From Dermanyssus gallinae (taxonomy: Eukaryota; Arthropoda; Arachnida; Mesostigmata; Dermanyssidae), in contig QVRM01001260.1 in the NCBI GenBank assembly GCA_003439945.1, positions 676,501 through 740,500 of the forward strand: a DNA stretch of 64,000 bases, read 5' to 3'. The position numbers were made by a program, and so were the translations under genes. This document shows positions 53,733 through 64,000 of this stretch, piece after piece (positions within the stretch are counted from its first letter, which is position 1; each line of letters begins with the position of its first letter). The notes under the pieces were generated by a model, which worked only from the letters and a program-made list of their open reading frames with translations, was not told the DNA's origin and did not search any database.

Positions 53733-53814
53733 AAACCAGAGCTCCACAAAAAAAACAAGTCAAGCTCGACCTCACTCATTAGCACCACTTTCGGTTATGT
53801 TACTGTAAAACCTC

Positions 53815-54000
53815 CTAGCGTATACATTTGGCGTTATAAGAAGGTCGCAGAAAGGAAACGGCTGGTCCTAACTAGCGAAGATAAAAGACGCGGGTATTTT
53901 TCTCCTCAGACAGCGCCTGTTGCTGGACGTGCAACGAGGCAATGCGACCCACGCCCGGAGAATTTCTAGAGATGGCTGGTCCCTATACTAGACAAACATC
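53815..54000 (+). pseudogene. RLE element, C-terminal end fragment
   Basis: In one plus frame (about 53876-53990) the text IFLLRQRLLLDVQRGNATHARR is readable. It is equivalent to FFSQRLSLEIQRGNATSVLG at the end of the 28-kb ORF. Nothing upstream of this is recognisable, because the SINE pair precedes it. Confidence 0.7.
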
Positions 54001-54299
54001 ATACGTTTTTATGACATATAAATATAATAGATATATAGTATTTGTTAATGCGTTCGAAGAATATCTGATAATCAACACTTAACCATAAGCCATATCAACT
54101 GCCACTTATAGCATAGGCCTGATTCATTGTAAAGTGATCACAACGATGTTATGACGTGAAAGGCCTATAGTGCTGTTATCGCTGTGTACAAAGTTAACCA
54201 TGTCGGCATGGCAATGCAAAACGAAGCTCACTTTTTTAGGATCACCGGTACGTATTACTTATGTCACCCAGCAGGACAAGACTGTATATATTATATTTT

Positions 54300-54302
<3 letters not shown>
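54001..54302. other. No gene seen
   Basis: AT-rich DNA between an RLE fragment and a TA array; possibly RLE 3' UTR in its first part. Confidence 0.45.

Positions 54303-54356
<54 letters not shown>
54303..54356. repeat. (TA)n array
   Basis: Pure TA run preceding a minus-strand R1-like 3' end. Confidence 0.95.
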
Positions 54357-54360
<4 letters not shown>

Positions 54361-54384
54361 TCGTGTGTTTTTTTAATACAGATT

Positions 54385-54730
54385 GAAGAGTGGCTTCTGA
54401 ACAGTCTTCTCGAGATTACTTGACCTGACCACTTTATCTTATCATTTATACTGTCGATTTTGTGCGGCGGTTATTTTCGCCTCGGAGGAAAATTCTGTGA
54501 ATATTCTTACCATAGACGAGAATTCGTGATCCTTCAGGAGCGTTTCTCAAACCTAAGCGTGTGAGGGTATTGTCGGTTATCCGCCAGGTTATTCTTTCGA
54601 GCAGAGTCTCCTTATGGGCGGTCACGTTCAGTGTCAGATCGTTTGCGTAGGCGACGGAGTAAACTTTGGCCGCTTCGACTTGAGGTCTTCGACAGGTTAC
54701 TTGGTAGGTGCTTTCTAGCTACCAGTTAGT
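54385..54730 (-). pseudogene. R1-like LINE remnant (same subfamily as 19.3-20.2 kb) with internal deletion
   Basis: The left part matches the 3' end at about 19367-19520 (cagtcttctcga.attacttgacctg..ccact). The right part, read on the minus strand, gives YSVAYANDLTLNVTAHKETLLERI, an RT motif C region whose YADD has become YAND. Sequence between the RT catalytic box and the C-terminal end is missing. A short T-run at about 54367-54373 may be a tail remnant. Confidence 0.7.
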
Positions 54731-55786
54731 CTCGTTAAAATCTCGATTCTGTTGAACATTTGTTACAATTACTGCAACAGCGTGGTACATTATGACTAGC
54801 TAGGAAAGCTGTCTCCTTAAAAGAGCAAATACTGATTTTGAAAAAGGGTTAAAATGCCCTGACTAGGGCTGCTCGTCCTGGATGGTTATCCAGCTTATTA
54901 TAATGATGCTCATGGGCGAAGCCGGTCTGCGTCAATAATGTTTTAAAATAAAAATACCTTCTTTCTCTCACTTTAGAAAACTATTGGCGTTTGCTCAGAG
55001 AGGTATCGCATGTATGTATGTATGAGTTTATTTATTTATCTATCTTATTTTTTTGGTTTTTTTGTTATTTCTTTAGTTTTAGTTTAAGTTTTTAGTCAGG
55101 GTGGCAAAATAACATCAACATATTACATATATAATACACGATTCGTATGATTACAGTCTCACAAGAGTATCTTAATTCAACGTATATAATAAATCCTAAG
55201 TTAAAGAATGATCAAATTGGCTTGGATATCAGGTTGCCTAATTTGCATTTTGTTTTTTTCCTTCCGGCACCTAGTACATATATGACTATATGCTTCCCAA
55301 AGCTCACGAATTTTATATACGATAAATTTTTCTACGAGGCAAACTTGCGCAAATTCAGCAAATCGGATGCTTTCCCGAGACTTCACGGCCACCTTTAGTT
55401 TATTGTCAGACCTAACGCGTTTGTCTTGACAGCGCGAAGCCTGGCTAACCTTGAACCTAACAAATATTTTCATAAATCACCGGGTCGTCGACATACAAGA
55501 TTACGTTCTGCTTGCTGTCGCTACTAGATCTTGTTAGCAGGTGCCTTCCTAGATCTGCAACGCAGACTTGAAAAGATTGGCCTTTTTTTAAAGAGCCCCA
55601 ACTTCCGCTAAATGGAACTACTTATTGACTAATGATGTATCAAGCAAAGAGTGGAGTTAATGTGGCTTAAGGGTGGGTGTTCGTTCATCGTTTGGCTAGC
55701 CCGGGCCAGCAGTCTTGAAGCGAAGACGACAGATGAGCTGAGTAACGTCGCGTAGGTACTGAAAAGTCAGCCTTCATCATGAGTAT
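54731..55786. other. No gene seen
   Basis: T-rich, short frames only. A frame pair at 55147-55473 has no domain I recognise. Confidence 0.5.
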
Positions 55787-56053
55787 TGTGACGGACTGGC
55801 TACTGCGCGCCATTCGTTTCATTTGATATTTGGTTAGCCAATTTGGCTGCTTCAAGGCAACGTGCATATAAACGAAAGTATACGAATGTAATATGTATTG
55901 AATGCGAAATAAACCATAATGCGCTCTCCGGGATCCCAGCCTTAGCAGGGGCGGAGTGACGACCATAATTAAGGTCAACAACCGCCGGCAGCGACCGCGC
56001 CGACCGGTGTGTACACGGCCCGCCAGGCCGACACTCGCTGGCTAGACGTCACA
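55787..56053 (+). mobile_element. Candidate solo LTR
   Basis: This 267-bp segment begins TGTGACGGACTGG and ends CTAGACGTCACA, giving a 6-bp inverted terminal match TGTGAC/GTCACA. Inside are a TATA-like CATATAAA (about 55864) and AATAAA (about 55909) in LTR-like order. The flanks GAGTA (55781-55785) and GAGTC (56054-56058) are only a near-match, and no second copy is in the window. Tentative. Confidence 0.35.
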
Positions 56054-57479
56054 GAGTCAGGGTGGTTGGTAACAGTTCCCAGCGAACTGCGCCACCCAGT
56101 GCGGCGGCCATCCATCCACCCACGTCTACCGCCACTAGCTACTGGGAGCGTATATTCCCCTCGCGAGTACTGTGTATTCCTTTAGTGGTAGCCAGCCTAG
56201 TTATTCAGCGGTTGGTAACAAGTATCCTTATCTTCGTATTATTCAAACAATTAATTGCGACGGACATTGTGCTACTATATAGAGGGACTACTAGATGAAC
56301 AGAAGAAGGCTTGTAAGGATAGATGTCGGCAAAGTAATCAAAATCTGTAGGGAGAGTTAATGTGGTCTTGCTGCTTTCTGAATTGAGCTGGCGGACAAAG
56401 AGGGCGAACGTCAGCAACCACCATTTTCCTCCTTATTCCCTATTCATGCCTTCTGCCTCACTTAAGGTATAACCGCTTCATACACTAATTGAACTCTCTC
56501 CGATGTGGGTCGGTGATCCCCAGGAACTGAACGAAGGAACGAATCTTTGCTACAGCGTAGAATGATCAAGTACAAAACACAAGTGAGACACCAAAGTATT
56601 AGGATATGTTATAAAATTAAAGGTATTATTTTTTAATAGACTTTTTTCTAATGTTTTAAAGTATATGGTGGGCCAGACAGATTCGTTGAGCAAAGCACGG
56701 CTGATGGCTAAACCGTATCCTGTCAAGCTACACACCTGGCTTGCCGACAAGAATATCTCTGTGAAGGCGGTATTCAAAATGCAGATGCAGGGTGACAGTA
56801 CGATGTTTTGCTAGTGCTGTGCGATGGCGACTACACTACGTTCAGTGCGAGTGAATTCTGGTCCAAGGGTATCCTGTTTCGTTGTTGGGCTGGTGGTACT
56901 CTTTCCGAGCAAATAGTTAAAGAATATTTTATAATGCCTGGCGGTCCGGCTCTTCACAGGTGGGTAAACAGATTTAGAGATGCTGACACGGGGACTGTCT
57001 GCGGCTACTTTCTGCGGCCCTTCCCTTAAAGGAGCAATAGACCTAGTGCCAGTTGACAATATTACGCTGGTGAGAGATTGAACTTCTCACGGAGACTTAT
57101 CAGAGGAAATAACTGCACATGGATAATATGGGAGGGTTCCACTAGCCGGCAGTTTAACCTGCGGAAAACCCTGGCAAACAGAGCGGGTAGATTATAAACC
57201 TACCTACGTATACCGCCTCGCAGAGACTTACCAAAGGAAAGAACTGCATATTGATAATATGCAAGGGTTTTACCAGCCGTTCAAAGAGCGTGGTAGACAG
57301 AGTAGGTGGATCTACCTAAATAAAGTATACCACCGGCGCAATATGTGAGAAAGGACGGTTTCTGTATGCGCGTCTCGATTAGGAGTATAGTGGTTCCCCC
57401 CCCCCCCAGTTTGACTCGGCGGAGGTCGCTGATACGGTGATATCTGGTGTATCATGTTTGGGCTCGGGGCTTCTTACGA
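56054..57479. other. No gene seen; weak tandem duplication at about 57085-57330
   Basis: Two diverged units of about 130 bp share GAGACTTA.CA.AGGAAA.AACTGCA and GATAATATG..AGGGTT. A poly-C run lies at 57397-57407. A 73-codon frame at 56808-57029 has no recognised domain. Confidence 0.4.
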
Positions 57480-57620
57480 TAAAGAGGCGTTGATGCTTCA
57501 GTTAACGGAATAGCCTGAAATAGGCCTGTGGCACAAATAAATTGACCTAGTGTTTTACAATGTTGTCGATGGTGAAAGGTTAGTTCCCTTAATTGTTTTA
57601 AACACATAATATAAAGAGTG
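57480..57620 (+). pseudogene. LINE A endonuclease fragment
   Basis: The plus-strand text IDLVFYNVVDGERLVPLIVL is equivalent to DLLFHNLVDGKVKSFDVL at 22.2 kb (the C-terminal strand of the APE domain). The nucleotide match between 22165-22200 and 57545-57580 (cctact/agtgtttcacaa..ttgtcgatgg) is clear by eye. It is too short to say more. Confidence 0.6.
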
Positions 57621-57689
57621 ATTATTGTTCAATCTTAGGGTTAAAAGACTAAAACTTGACTTATAGCGGCTGATAGGCTTTTATGTGGA

Positions 57690-59290
57690 CTCTAGCTATA
57701 AACAGCTAGGGAGAACTATGATCAATTGCCCGCCCTTCTATCTCCACCGGCTAGAATTTGCCGCTCGCCGACCGTTTGCTGCAATTCGTGAGTGGACGTG
57801 CCCGGCTCGCCAAGAATCTCGAAGGCAAGTCGGTATAACCCGCGCGGGTTGTCTGTCTTGGCGAGAACTGAGATATGACCGGCCCGGGCGGCACTAGCAC
57901 TTAACATTGAAAGGGCTAATTGTTACGTAGGGGTAAAGTTCAGACCGTCAGGGGTCTTCCCGCCATTTCCGTCAGGCTTGACGGGTTTTAGTACGCTCGG
58001 TAAGCCACTTGATGGTGAAGGTCTACTAAAGATGTCATTTGAGGCCTGGTGCTTGTTCTGCCTGCATTAACTATACACGACAGCCCGTAGTGCTCGTTTG
58101 GCCGGACGACGTCTGCGCAGACTCAGGTGTGAGGGTACGCCCCGTATGCGAAGTCCGACTGCGTCAATTAGTTTTTCTGGCGACTAGCTTTGGCGGGCTC
58201 GTAGCCGCACGGGGGAACTGCTCCATGGCGGCGTAGTTCCAGTTTGGCTCTACAGTCTGTAATAGCGTCGCCATCGAGAACAGTTCCAGAATGTTGCATA
58301 GACCTCTGAAAGCAAGCTGCTGGAGCTATATAAATCAGAAAGGACAATCGCATCAAGCAACCTTAGGGTTGCCAGAACTTTTTGCGGGAATAGGGAGGAA
58401 TAGGGAAACGGATTTGTAATTCCGTCCCAGCATTTTTCTTTCCCATTTCCCCAGCACCTCCTACAACATGGACCTCATACTTTGCCGGGTTTAGGGCCAA
58501 GCCAGTTCGCTCAGCTGTGGTGGCGTGGTCTAGGGGACTAGTGCGCTAGTCATGGTTGTCATTTACCGGGGTGTCGCCGGTTCGATCGCCGCTGTTAATC
58601 GAATTTTCTTTGAGCGATGCTTGTTGAGAATAGATGATAAACCATACCGCTGAGAGTCAGCGGCCATGTTGCCACAAGGACTGTTATGGAAACCCTAGGT
58701 ATCTTAACATGTCTGGCACTTGGTGCATTCAAGATATACCTCAGGTTAAGTTCCAAGCCCGTAGGGGACGGGGCATAGTCTAGAATTAAAAACAACCTCC
58801 TTGAAAAAATTGTTCTAGTCTGCTCAGCTAAATCGACAACTTCATCCGCGGACATCGGAACAAAGCATCGGGAGCCGTCCTAAACACTGTCGTCCATGTA
58901 AATGATCATTCTTTGATACCCAGGCAAAACAGGGGGCGGGGCAATCAACTACTCTGCTGCACGCCGGTTTGCGACGTTATTGCACATGGACTCCTTATAG
59001 GCTAGTTCCAAATTCTACTCAGGCCAAGGTTTAACCGCGTGCTTATCAGCAGTAAGGTCGTCTTGCTGGGCTTTACGGCCAGCGTATTTTCTGAGATTAA
59101 GACCTTAGCCGTCGGAGAAACGTCGCCTTCTCAGAGCTTGTTTATAGCTAGGAGCACGGGATTTACAACCCGCTTCTCGGGACGTAGAGTTGGAGGAGGG
59201 TTACCGCCGTCGTTAAACAATCTTCAGTCAGTGAAAATCGCAAAGGATCTCCCGGACGATAACCCCTAATAAGCGGTCATGCTTACTACC
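57690..59290 (-). pseudogene. RLE-type element, strongly decayed
   Basis: On the minus strand, RT-like fragments appear first: VLPGYQRMIIYMDDSV (YMDD box) at about 58880-58930. After frameshifts, SADEVVDLAEQTRTIF and GLELNLRYIL lie at 58595-58860, as downstream of YLDD in the RLE copies. At 57722-57880 YRLAFEILGEPGTSTHELQQTVGER..AGGDRRAG resembles the C-terminal AFETMGGPG...VGD..DKRA segment of the RLE nuclease region. The zinc knuckle and PD...D core were not found. A tRNA-like SINE lies inside. Family assignment is probable, not certain. Confidence 0.5.
58507..58640 (+). repeat. tRNA-like element (SINE head)
   Basis: GGTGGCGTGGTCTAGGGGACTAG matches an A box (TRGYnnAnnGG type) and GGTTCGATCGC, about 50 bp further on, matches box B. 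The segment could fold partly like a tRNA, but it lacks a convincing acceptor stem. A second tRNA-derived SINE type is more likely than a functional tRNA gene. Confidence 0.5.
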
Positions 59291-59887
59291 ATCGGAGATG
59301 CGGAGGATACCGGTGCGAAAGAGAACAGGGAATCCCAGGCCGTGTCGTCGTTGTTCTCTGTTATTGTGCACCGAACTCAGCAAACTCCTTGGCCATTTGT
59401 CTGCGTACTGACTTCGGAAAGATGCGGACGAACAGCAAGCGGCAAGTGGCATCGTGAATGAAACCGACTAACCCATCCGGGGTAAACCGCAAGTTCAAAG
59501 GCTGTAGTCGTCATAGTTCCATTGTTACGGGCAACCCTTCTTTTCTTGGTCGTTATGTGTCGGCGCAAGCTTCTTTTTGTAAACGAAAGTTGGACACGGA
59601 GAGCTCTGTTAAATTTCGATTGCCTGCACCGCGGGCTGACGTGCCCGCTGTAATGTCTGTTGTTTTAGTGAACTGCCATTACCAGCCACGGAAAACAGTG
59701 CCATCAGAAGTGGATAACTCGGGTCTGATTCCCCGCAGGAGGTCAGCCGGACCCGAGAGCGACGAACTGCTAGCCAGTCAGGTGGAACTCCCTGATCCTT
59801 GTATTTTTGTGATGATAGTTATTATTTATTGCTGCAAAAAGCAGAGCCCTCGATATAGACCCATTACAAATGCCATGTTGCGGTTTT
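59291..59887. other. No gene seen
   Basis: The 150-codon plus frame at 59458-59910 has no recognised domain and overlaps a LINE remnant at its end. I do not call it. Confidence 0.4.
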
Positions 59888-60257
59888 CTATATCCTTTGT
59901 AGTTTTCTAAAATTTGTGTACTGAACGGTATCTTGTCTAGTACTAGTTCTTCTTCGGCATAGTTCTAGTGCGAGCATTGCCGATGTGTTTTTCGGCAAGC
60001 CTAACGTGCGCTTTATAAAATAGAATTGTATTTTATCTATGTTTTTCAGGTCTGACATTATAAGATAAAGAGGCAATTGCATGAAGGCAGTACCTTGCTA
60101 TAGAAACCATTTTTATTCTAAACAATTTTAGCGCGATATTTAGTTCTATGTCAGTAACGTCTCCCACTAGAGTAGTATCCGCGGTGGCTTTGCTACGCAT
60201 TTCCTCTTTATGTCTGCTGAATGACAGCCGGGAAGTCACTGTTATTCCTGATAGCAA
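59888..60257 (-). pseudogene. LINE C: RT thumb remnant
   Basis: Two frames together read FSRHKEEMRSKATADTTLVGDVTDIELNIALKLFRIKM and LPLYLIMSDLKNIDKIQFYFIKRTLGLPKNTSAMLALELC. The second aligns with ALHLTMSDLKVLDRVKACFVKRILGLPENASATLALELC at 49.1 kb. The region ends where the Cys/His domain should start. Confidence 0.8.
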
Positions 60258-60437
60258 AAGTGCACCTTATTAACCTCTTAATGCATCGATCATCTGTCAC
60301 CTCTTTTTGATTTTGGCGGGTCTTTACATGATCAGTAGATCGTTCTTAGAAATCCGTGTTGCTCGGATGGTAAACATGGGCCGACGGCGTCATATAAGCG
60401 TTCTTCAACAAGTAAAGTTAAAATTTTATAAACCACG

Positions 60438-60994
60438 CTAATTTGTTTTGGCATGTTCATACACAATTTGATCGGGACCCGTCGACTTACAATTTTCTTT
60501 GGATTCAATTACAATGGCGACCCCTTCTTCTGTAAATGCCTGGTAATCACAAACGTTCTCCCTCGGAGGTAGAAGGAGGTCACCATCGTATAGGCGCGTA
60601 AAATAAAGTATCCACTCATTGTCATTGATTAATGGGTTTGGTGGAGTGGGTCGTTTTGGAGGAGTATCCATGGTTTTGTAGCACTATGTTGTGTGCGTGC
60701 CACACGCTGAATGAGTTCATATACTTGTTTCTTTTCTTGTTTAATCATCTTAAAATTCCATTTTATGTCCGCAGGTCGTTGTAATCCCTCCGGGCTAAGA
60801 TCCGTGTGACTGCAAGTTGTGTATTTTATGGCTTTGCATGATTTGTGCGCAGTGGGTTTGTGTAGCGGTTTCCGTGAGCATGAAATCTGTATTGCCCACC
60901 GGATAGCTTTTTCGGTGACATTGATATCGTCTGTTGGCTGAATAAATTGTAGTGCTTGCTGTAATATTTCTAGGAAGCGGCTAAGGGTGTGCAT
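60438..60994 (-). pseudogene. LINE C: endonuclease-RT linker and first RT block
   Basis: The frame at 60629-60994 gives a mostly helical linker (DINVTEKAIRWAIQISCSRKPLHKP, VYELIQRVARTQHSATKPW). The next frame, 60438-60671, has ERWILYFTRLYDGD-like text and FTEEGVAIVIESKENCKSTGPDQIVYEHAKTN, where KSTGPDQI is the first RT block. QHGFL at about 60360 is the next. The palm with motifs A to C is missing. Confidence 0.78.
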
Positions 60995-61446
60995 TGGGAT
61001 TGTTGGTTCGGTGCAAATTGAACGTTAAAGTGTTTTCGATGCGCTGAGGGCGTTGAATGCATCTCGCCGATGAATAATTGTGGCAGCTGTGCTGAGGTTA
61101 GTACCACATCGACCGCACTTCTTCCATTCCAGCTGGCGTACGTATCATCGTAATTGCTGTTTTTAATTTGCAATCCAAGCTCATGTATTCCTGATATAAA
61201 AGCTGCGCTTCGTGCGTTATCTTTTAATAGGTCGCAACTAAAATCGCCTCCTACAACAATATGCTTATTTGTATTTTTACAATAGCTTATTGCGTGTCCA
61301 ATGTCATGTATTACATCAGCGGGTTGCTTATCTGGTGGACTATAGATGCATATCAAGTAATGTTCTTCTAGTTCCAGCATCATTTCTCTTGAAGTGCATT
61401 TGAGTGAGTGTGAGCTCCCTTGAGACTTAGTGCCAGCCCATGACAT
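60970..61446 (-). pseudogene. LINE C: APE endonuclease, C-terminal two thirds
   Basis: A 158-codon frame with HYLICIYSPPDKQPADVIHDI, HIVVGGDFSCDLL (GDFN block with Asn changed to Ser), LGLQIKNSNYDDTYASWNGRSAVDVVLTS (a D-x-V-L-T block) and HRKHFNVQF, where the usual SDH is replaced by AHR. Two active-site positions are thus altered. The N-terminal block with the catalytic Glu lies upstream in other frames. Confidence 0.82.
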
Positions 61447-61751
61447 ATTTTGTGTTGTGTGAACTGATTTATTTTTGCTGTGTTTTTTTACGTTTCGGTT
61501 GAAAACATAATATCCATGTTGAAAAAGTCGTTTTTGCCCGAGTTATTTTCTAATGATTCCAGTGATTCAACGTTCCACAACATACATCTGTATTAATTCT
61601 GTGTGTGTACTAGCTGTGTGATCGGGCTACTCTATTGCCGCTTGTCAATCTCTCGAAGATATCATTGTGATGTCGTCTTCTTCGTCAGTTTGTCTGCTGC
61701 GCTTAGTTCCCGCGGTCGTCGTTTTCTCTGCGTCATTTATTATAAATGGTT

Positions 61752-62018
61752 TTATTTGTCCGCTAAAAGGGCGAAATTCCTTTGCGTATGTATACCTTCC
61801 GACCACATCTCAGAGTCCAGTGATTCTTTAAATTTGTCGGCTATTATATTTATATAACGACTATTATAATACGCCTGATTCATTCCTGAAAGTTTCGTTA
61901 CTTTACCACCTACATCGTTACCTACGGTCCGTACTACATATTGTTGTATGTCCTCACATATGCGTGACAAATTGAGGTGGCTTACAAATAACGCCTTTAT
62001 GCGAGTTCTTTCAGGCAC
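61752..62018 (-). pseudogene. LINE C ORF1: C-terminal (RNA-binding-like) domain
   Basis: An 88-codon frame reads RTRIKALFVSHLNLSRICEDIQQYV, VTKLSGMNQAYYNSRYINI and ESLDSEMWSEGIHTQRNF. The pattern LFVSxL...DI..Y...V.KL....Y.SFK....W.xG...R.F is the familiar C-terminal domain of PHD-containing LINE ORF1 proteins. The exact biochemical role is not known to me. Confidence 0.72.
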
Positions 62019-62486
62019 GTCTTAAACGTTTACAACTTTCAGATCCCTCAATTTATTCGTGCGAGTTGTTCTACGTTGTTCTCGATTTGTCACGTGATCT
62101 CCTTTTCTAACTGTCAGCCATGCATTCTTGCCTTCTCTATTGGGTGTGAACGTACCGCTGCGGTTTTGATGTTGTTTTGGCACACCTCGAATGCGCAGAC
62201 GTCGGGGAGTTCTGAAGTCAATGCTTGCATGCGAATTTAGTTAAGTATTGCTTCTGTACGTTTGCAATGTTTGTTGTCGTTGCGGTGCTGGTTGGTTGTT
62301 ACTGGCCCGGTGAACAGCTGGTGTAGTGGCAACGGCGCTACCAATATTGCCAATGACCAATTTATCAACGGTTCTTGTTAATTCGTTAATTTTCTACTTG
62401 AGTGAATGTATATCGTTATGACTTTCACAGTTGGTCTTTACATTTGCGCTGTCAGTTGCCACGGTAACAGCAGCTTATTTCCAAAA

Positions 62487-62655
62487 GCACGATTTGCAGT
62501 GTGTAGTGTACCGATCGGGTATTTGATATGCACAATGTGTGTGAAGGGGTTCACTGCAGCCCTCACAAATAGTGCGGTCTTTTACTTGCTGGATATCACC
62601 ACCACAAGTGATACATGGGGGGCCTGGCTTGCTCTTGATATCTCCAGCCAGTAGA
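62487..62655 (-). pseudogene. LINE C ORF1: degenerate 2A-like peptide followed by a PHD finger
   Basis: On the minus strand the text LLAGDIKSKPGP (about 62655-62617) is followed directly by CITCGGDIQQVKDRTICEGC, LHTHCAYQI and HCKSC. The second part is a PHD-type C4HC3 pattern (CxxC, CxxC, HxxC, CxxC). The first part resembles a 2A ribosome-skipping motif, G-D-(V/I)-E-x-N-P-G-P, but with E to K and N to K. The downstream Pro is kept. Confidence 0.78.
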
Positions 62656-62760
62656 GAGAAACTGCGTCCGTCTGGTGGCTGCCGTCTTGCAAGCGGAGTC
62701 TTTTGGGCAGCGGGAGCGGTGAGTCTTACCTGTAGACGACCTGTAAGCGACCCCGACTCT

Positions 62761-64000
62761 TGACTTTTCTTCTGAAGTTTCGATACTGGTCTAGGCTTAG
62801 GTAAAAAGACTGCTGGCGAAATCCCCTTGGGGTTACGGCAGCGTAAGTGAACCTTCGTAATTAGGCCTCCTTGGATGGAAGCCAGGGGTCCTTATCGGCG
62901 ACAGTTTTGCGGTGATGCGCTCTTCTATGCTAGATTTGCGGCTCTATAGCCCTCTAACTTTTGCTTTCCTGGTACAGGTTAGCCAACCGCAGGGACAGCA
63001 CTGGTTCCACCAGATGAGGTCCCTAGCAGTTCACACACCTTAAGACATCAATACAGGGATCAGCCGTACGATCCGGGCGGACCTCCACAGTTCCTTCAAA
63101 GCATATTTCTCTCCTGTGTGAGGCAAACAGTGATTGATTGTTTGCCTTTACTTATACTATATCTAGAGGTCTCACAGAATTCCAGACGGCATAGGATCAG
63201 ACAATCACAGTTATGCAAAAGTATATAGGGGCTGAATTTGTTGAAGAGAAGCACTAGAAGCTACCTGCTGTGCAGCAAATAAATCCTGTGACCATCAGCC
63301 GTATTGCATGACAGAACTGATCCATTATGCTTTGCTGAGCTAGTTTAATCAACGCGTGCCTTAGAGGTGGCCATGTCCTCTTGGACTGGAATATGTGTCT
63401 TATTTCAGTAAAACCAAAAAGCAAAGAAGATTCCAGAATACCGTCCTCGTAGAGAGGCATTGCTAAAAAAATTGCTGCTACATTGCTGCTACAAGGCACT
63501 TCGCTCAACAACTACTCAGATAATACAAGCCATGTGGCGTGGATAATACCAATGCATATGCACCAAGCCAAACTGTTATTGCATAGATTATTATGGCTAC
63601 ACCTTTCCGTATATTGCCATTGTAGACATGATCATACACGTTTGTTTACATAGGGGCGCTGCAACTTAACGGCAAAAGTCGACTATAAACTATCGCAGCG
63701 AAGCCAATGTATTTATACTATCATATGTATAGTGAAATACACAAATTGTAAAACTAAGTTACCGTTATAACAAGTTTTTCAATTGATTGCACGTGAAAGC
63801 TAAAAAGATGAAACCTCACAGGATCTTGATTAACGCGATTTTGTTTCACTGCGTTCCTTATTTGGTTAATGTTGATTTATTTGAGAATGAGCGTTTTTTC
63901 GTAAAATGCTGTCGGTATGATAACTGCCTGTATTGAAAAAAAAATTCATTGGCGATTGCATATTTTGAAAATGAAACAAGCTTTGTTCTGGCTTTATAAC
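62761..64000. other. No gene seen
   Basis: The 85-codon minus frame at 63254-63511 contains no domain I recognise. The rest is AT-rich with short frames. Confidence 0.5.

Larger units (their letters stand above)
59888..62760 (-). mobile_element. LINE C: PHD-finger ORF1 and APE endonuclease, RT palm deleted
   Basis: Minus strand, 5' to 3': 2A-like segment and PHD finger (62655-62487), ORF1 C-terminal domain (62018-61752), APE endonuclease (61446-60970), linker (60994-60629), first RT block (60671-60438), then a jump to the thumb and C-terminal region (60257-59888). Stops and frameshifts are frequent. The PHD plus APE plus RT order is known in several metazoan LINE clades. The 48.7-kb fragment is a relative that keeps the C-terminal Cys/His domain, missing here. 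Confidence 0.85.

Noticed and set aside
58507..58640. Functional tRNA gene
   Set aside because: A- and B-box-like motifs are present, but I could not form a convincing acceptor stem or a standard anticodon arm. A SINE head is more likely.
59458..59910. Host gene candidate (150-codon plus frame)
   Set aside because: Composition and neighbourhood fit random open sequence between two retroelement remnants, and its end overlaps a LINE.
63254..63511. 85-codon minus frame near the right edge
   Set aside because: Reads like protein at first sight, but I cannot match it to any family and it has no conserved motif.

Overview
The window is a stretch of animal genomic DNA, most likely from an arthropod. 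I found no host gene in it that I can defend. The case for an arthropod is the abundance of R1-type LINEs, together with APE-type LINEs, a Gag-bearing LTR element, tRNA-derived SINEs and more than twenty (TA)n arrays. A chelicerate such as a tick is possible, but that is a guess. Almost every recognisable protein domain belongs to a retroelement, and nearly all copies are truncated, frameshifted or nested.

Five retroelement groups recur. (1) 'R1-like' LINEs with a Gag ORF1 with CCHC knuckles and an ORF2 of APE endonuclease, reverse transcriptase (RT) and C-terminal CCHC, some with poly(A) tails and target-site duplications (TSDs). They lie at 1947-4538, 19260-20170, 33286-35399, 36544-37552, 49411-51155 and 54385-54730. 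(2) 'LINE A', an APE-type LINE whose protein ends in a Cys/His domain containing HGYHH/HGFHH. It lies at 18385-18957, 22005-23575, 25670-27394 plus 29926-30400, 32830-33285 plus 35400-35868, 36385-36543, 41394-41960 and 57480-57620. (3) 'RLE elements', whose ORF2 starts with a C2H2 finger and ends in RT, a CCHC knuckle and a PD...D nuclease motif resembling the restriction-like endonuclease of R2-class elements. They lie at 11675-11815, 12967-13908, 14433-18400, 23880-25665, 27395-29925, 30405-31020, 51182-53225 (with a second subfamily nested inside), 53815-54000 and probably 57690-59290. (4) PHD-finger/APE LINEs ('LINE C' at 59888-62760 and 48661-49310) and related CR1/Jockey-like remnants at 42000-43480 and 45690-47130. 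(5) A 3.6-kb LTR retrotransposon (37741-41363) that has lost RT and integrase, and a family of tRNA-derived SINEs (1-140, 40275-40450, 53379-53547, 53563-53732).

Layout. 0-5 kb holds a SINE and a young R1-like insertion with a 16-bp perfect TSD and an open RT frame. 5-11.6 kb is low-information DNA. 11.6-20.2 kb holds RLE copies, including the most complete one, with a Gag-like ORF1 overlapping ORF2 by ATGA, then a LINE A tail and an R1-like fragment. 22-31 kb is a nest of LINE A and RLE elements. 32.8-37.6 kb is a second nest in which R1-like pieces interrupt LINE A. 37.7-41.4 kb is the LTR element carrying a SINE. 41.4-51.2 kb holds LINE remnants. 51.2-54.7 kb is an RLE nest plus a tail-to-tail SINE pair. 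55.8-56.05 kb may be a solo LTR. 57.5-62.8 kb holds further RLE-like and PHD-LINE remnants.

The most interesting item is the RLE family. It combines a Gag-like zinc-knuckle ORF1 with a C2H2-RT-RLE ORF2, the two joined by a 4-nt stop/start overlap. Many copies begin or end at a (TA)n array, which suggests either TA-microsatellite targeting or (TA)n 3' tails. The window also gives a clear order of nested insertions, several readable from TSDs.
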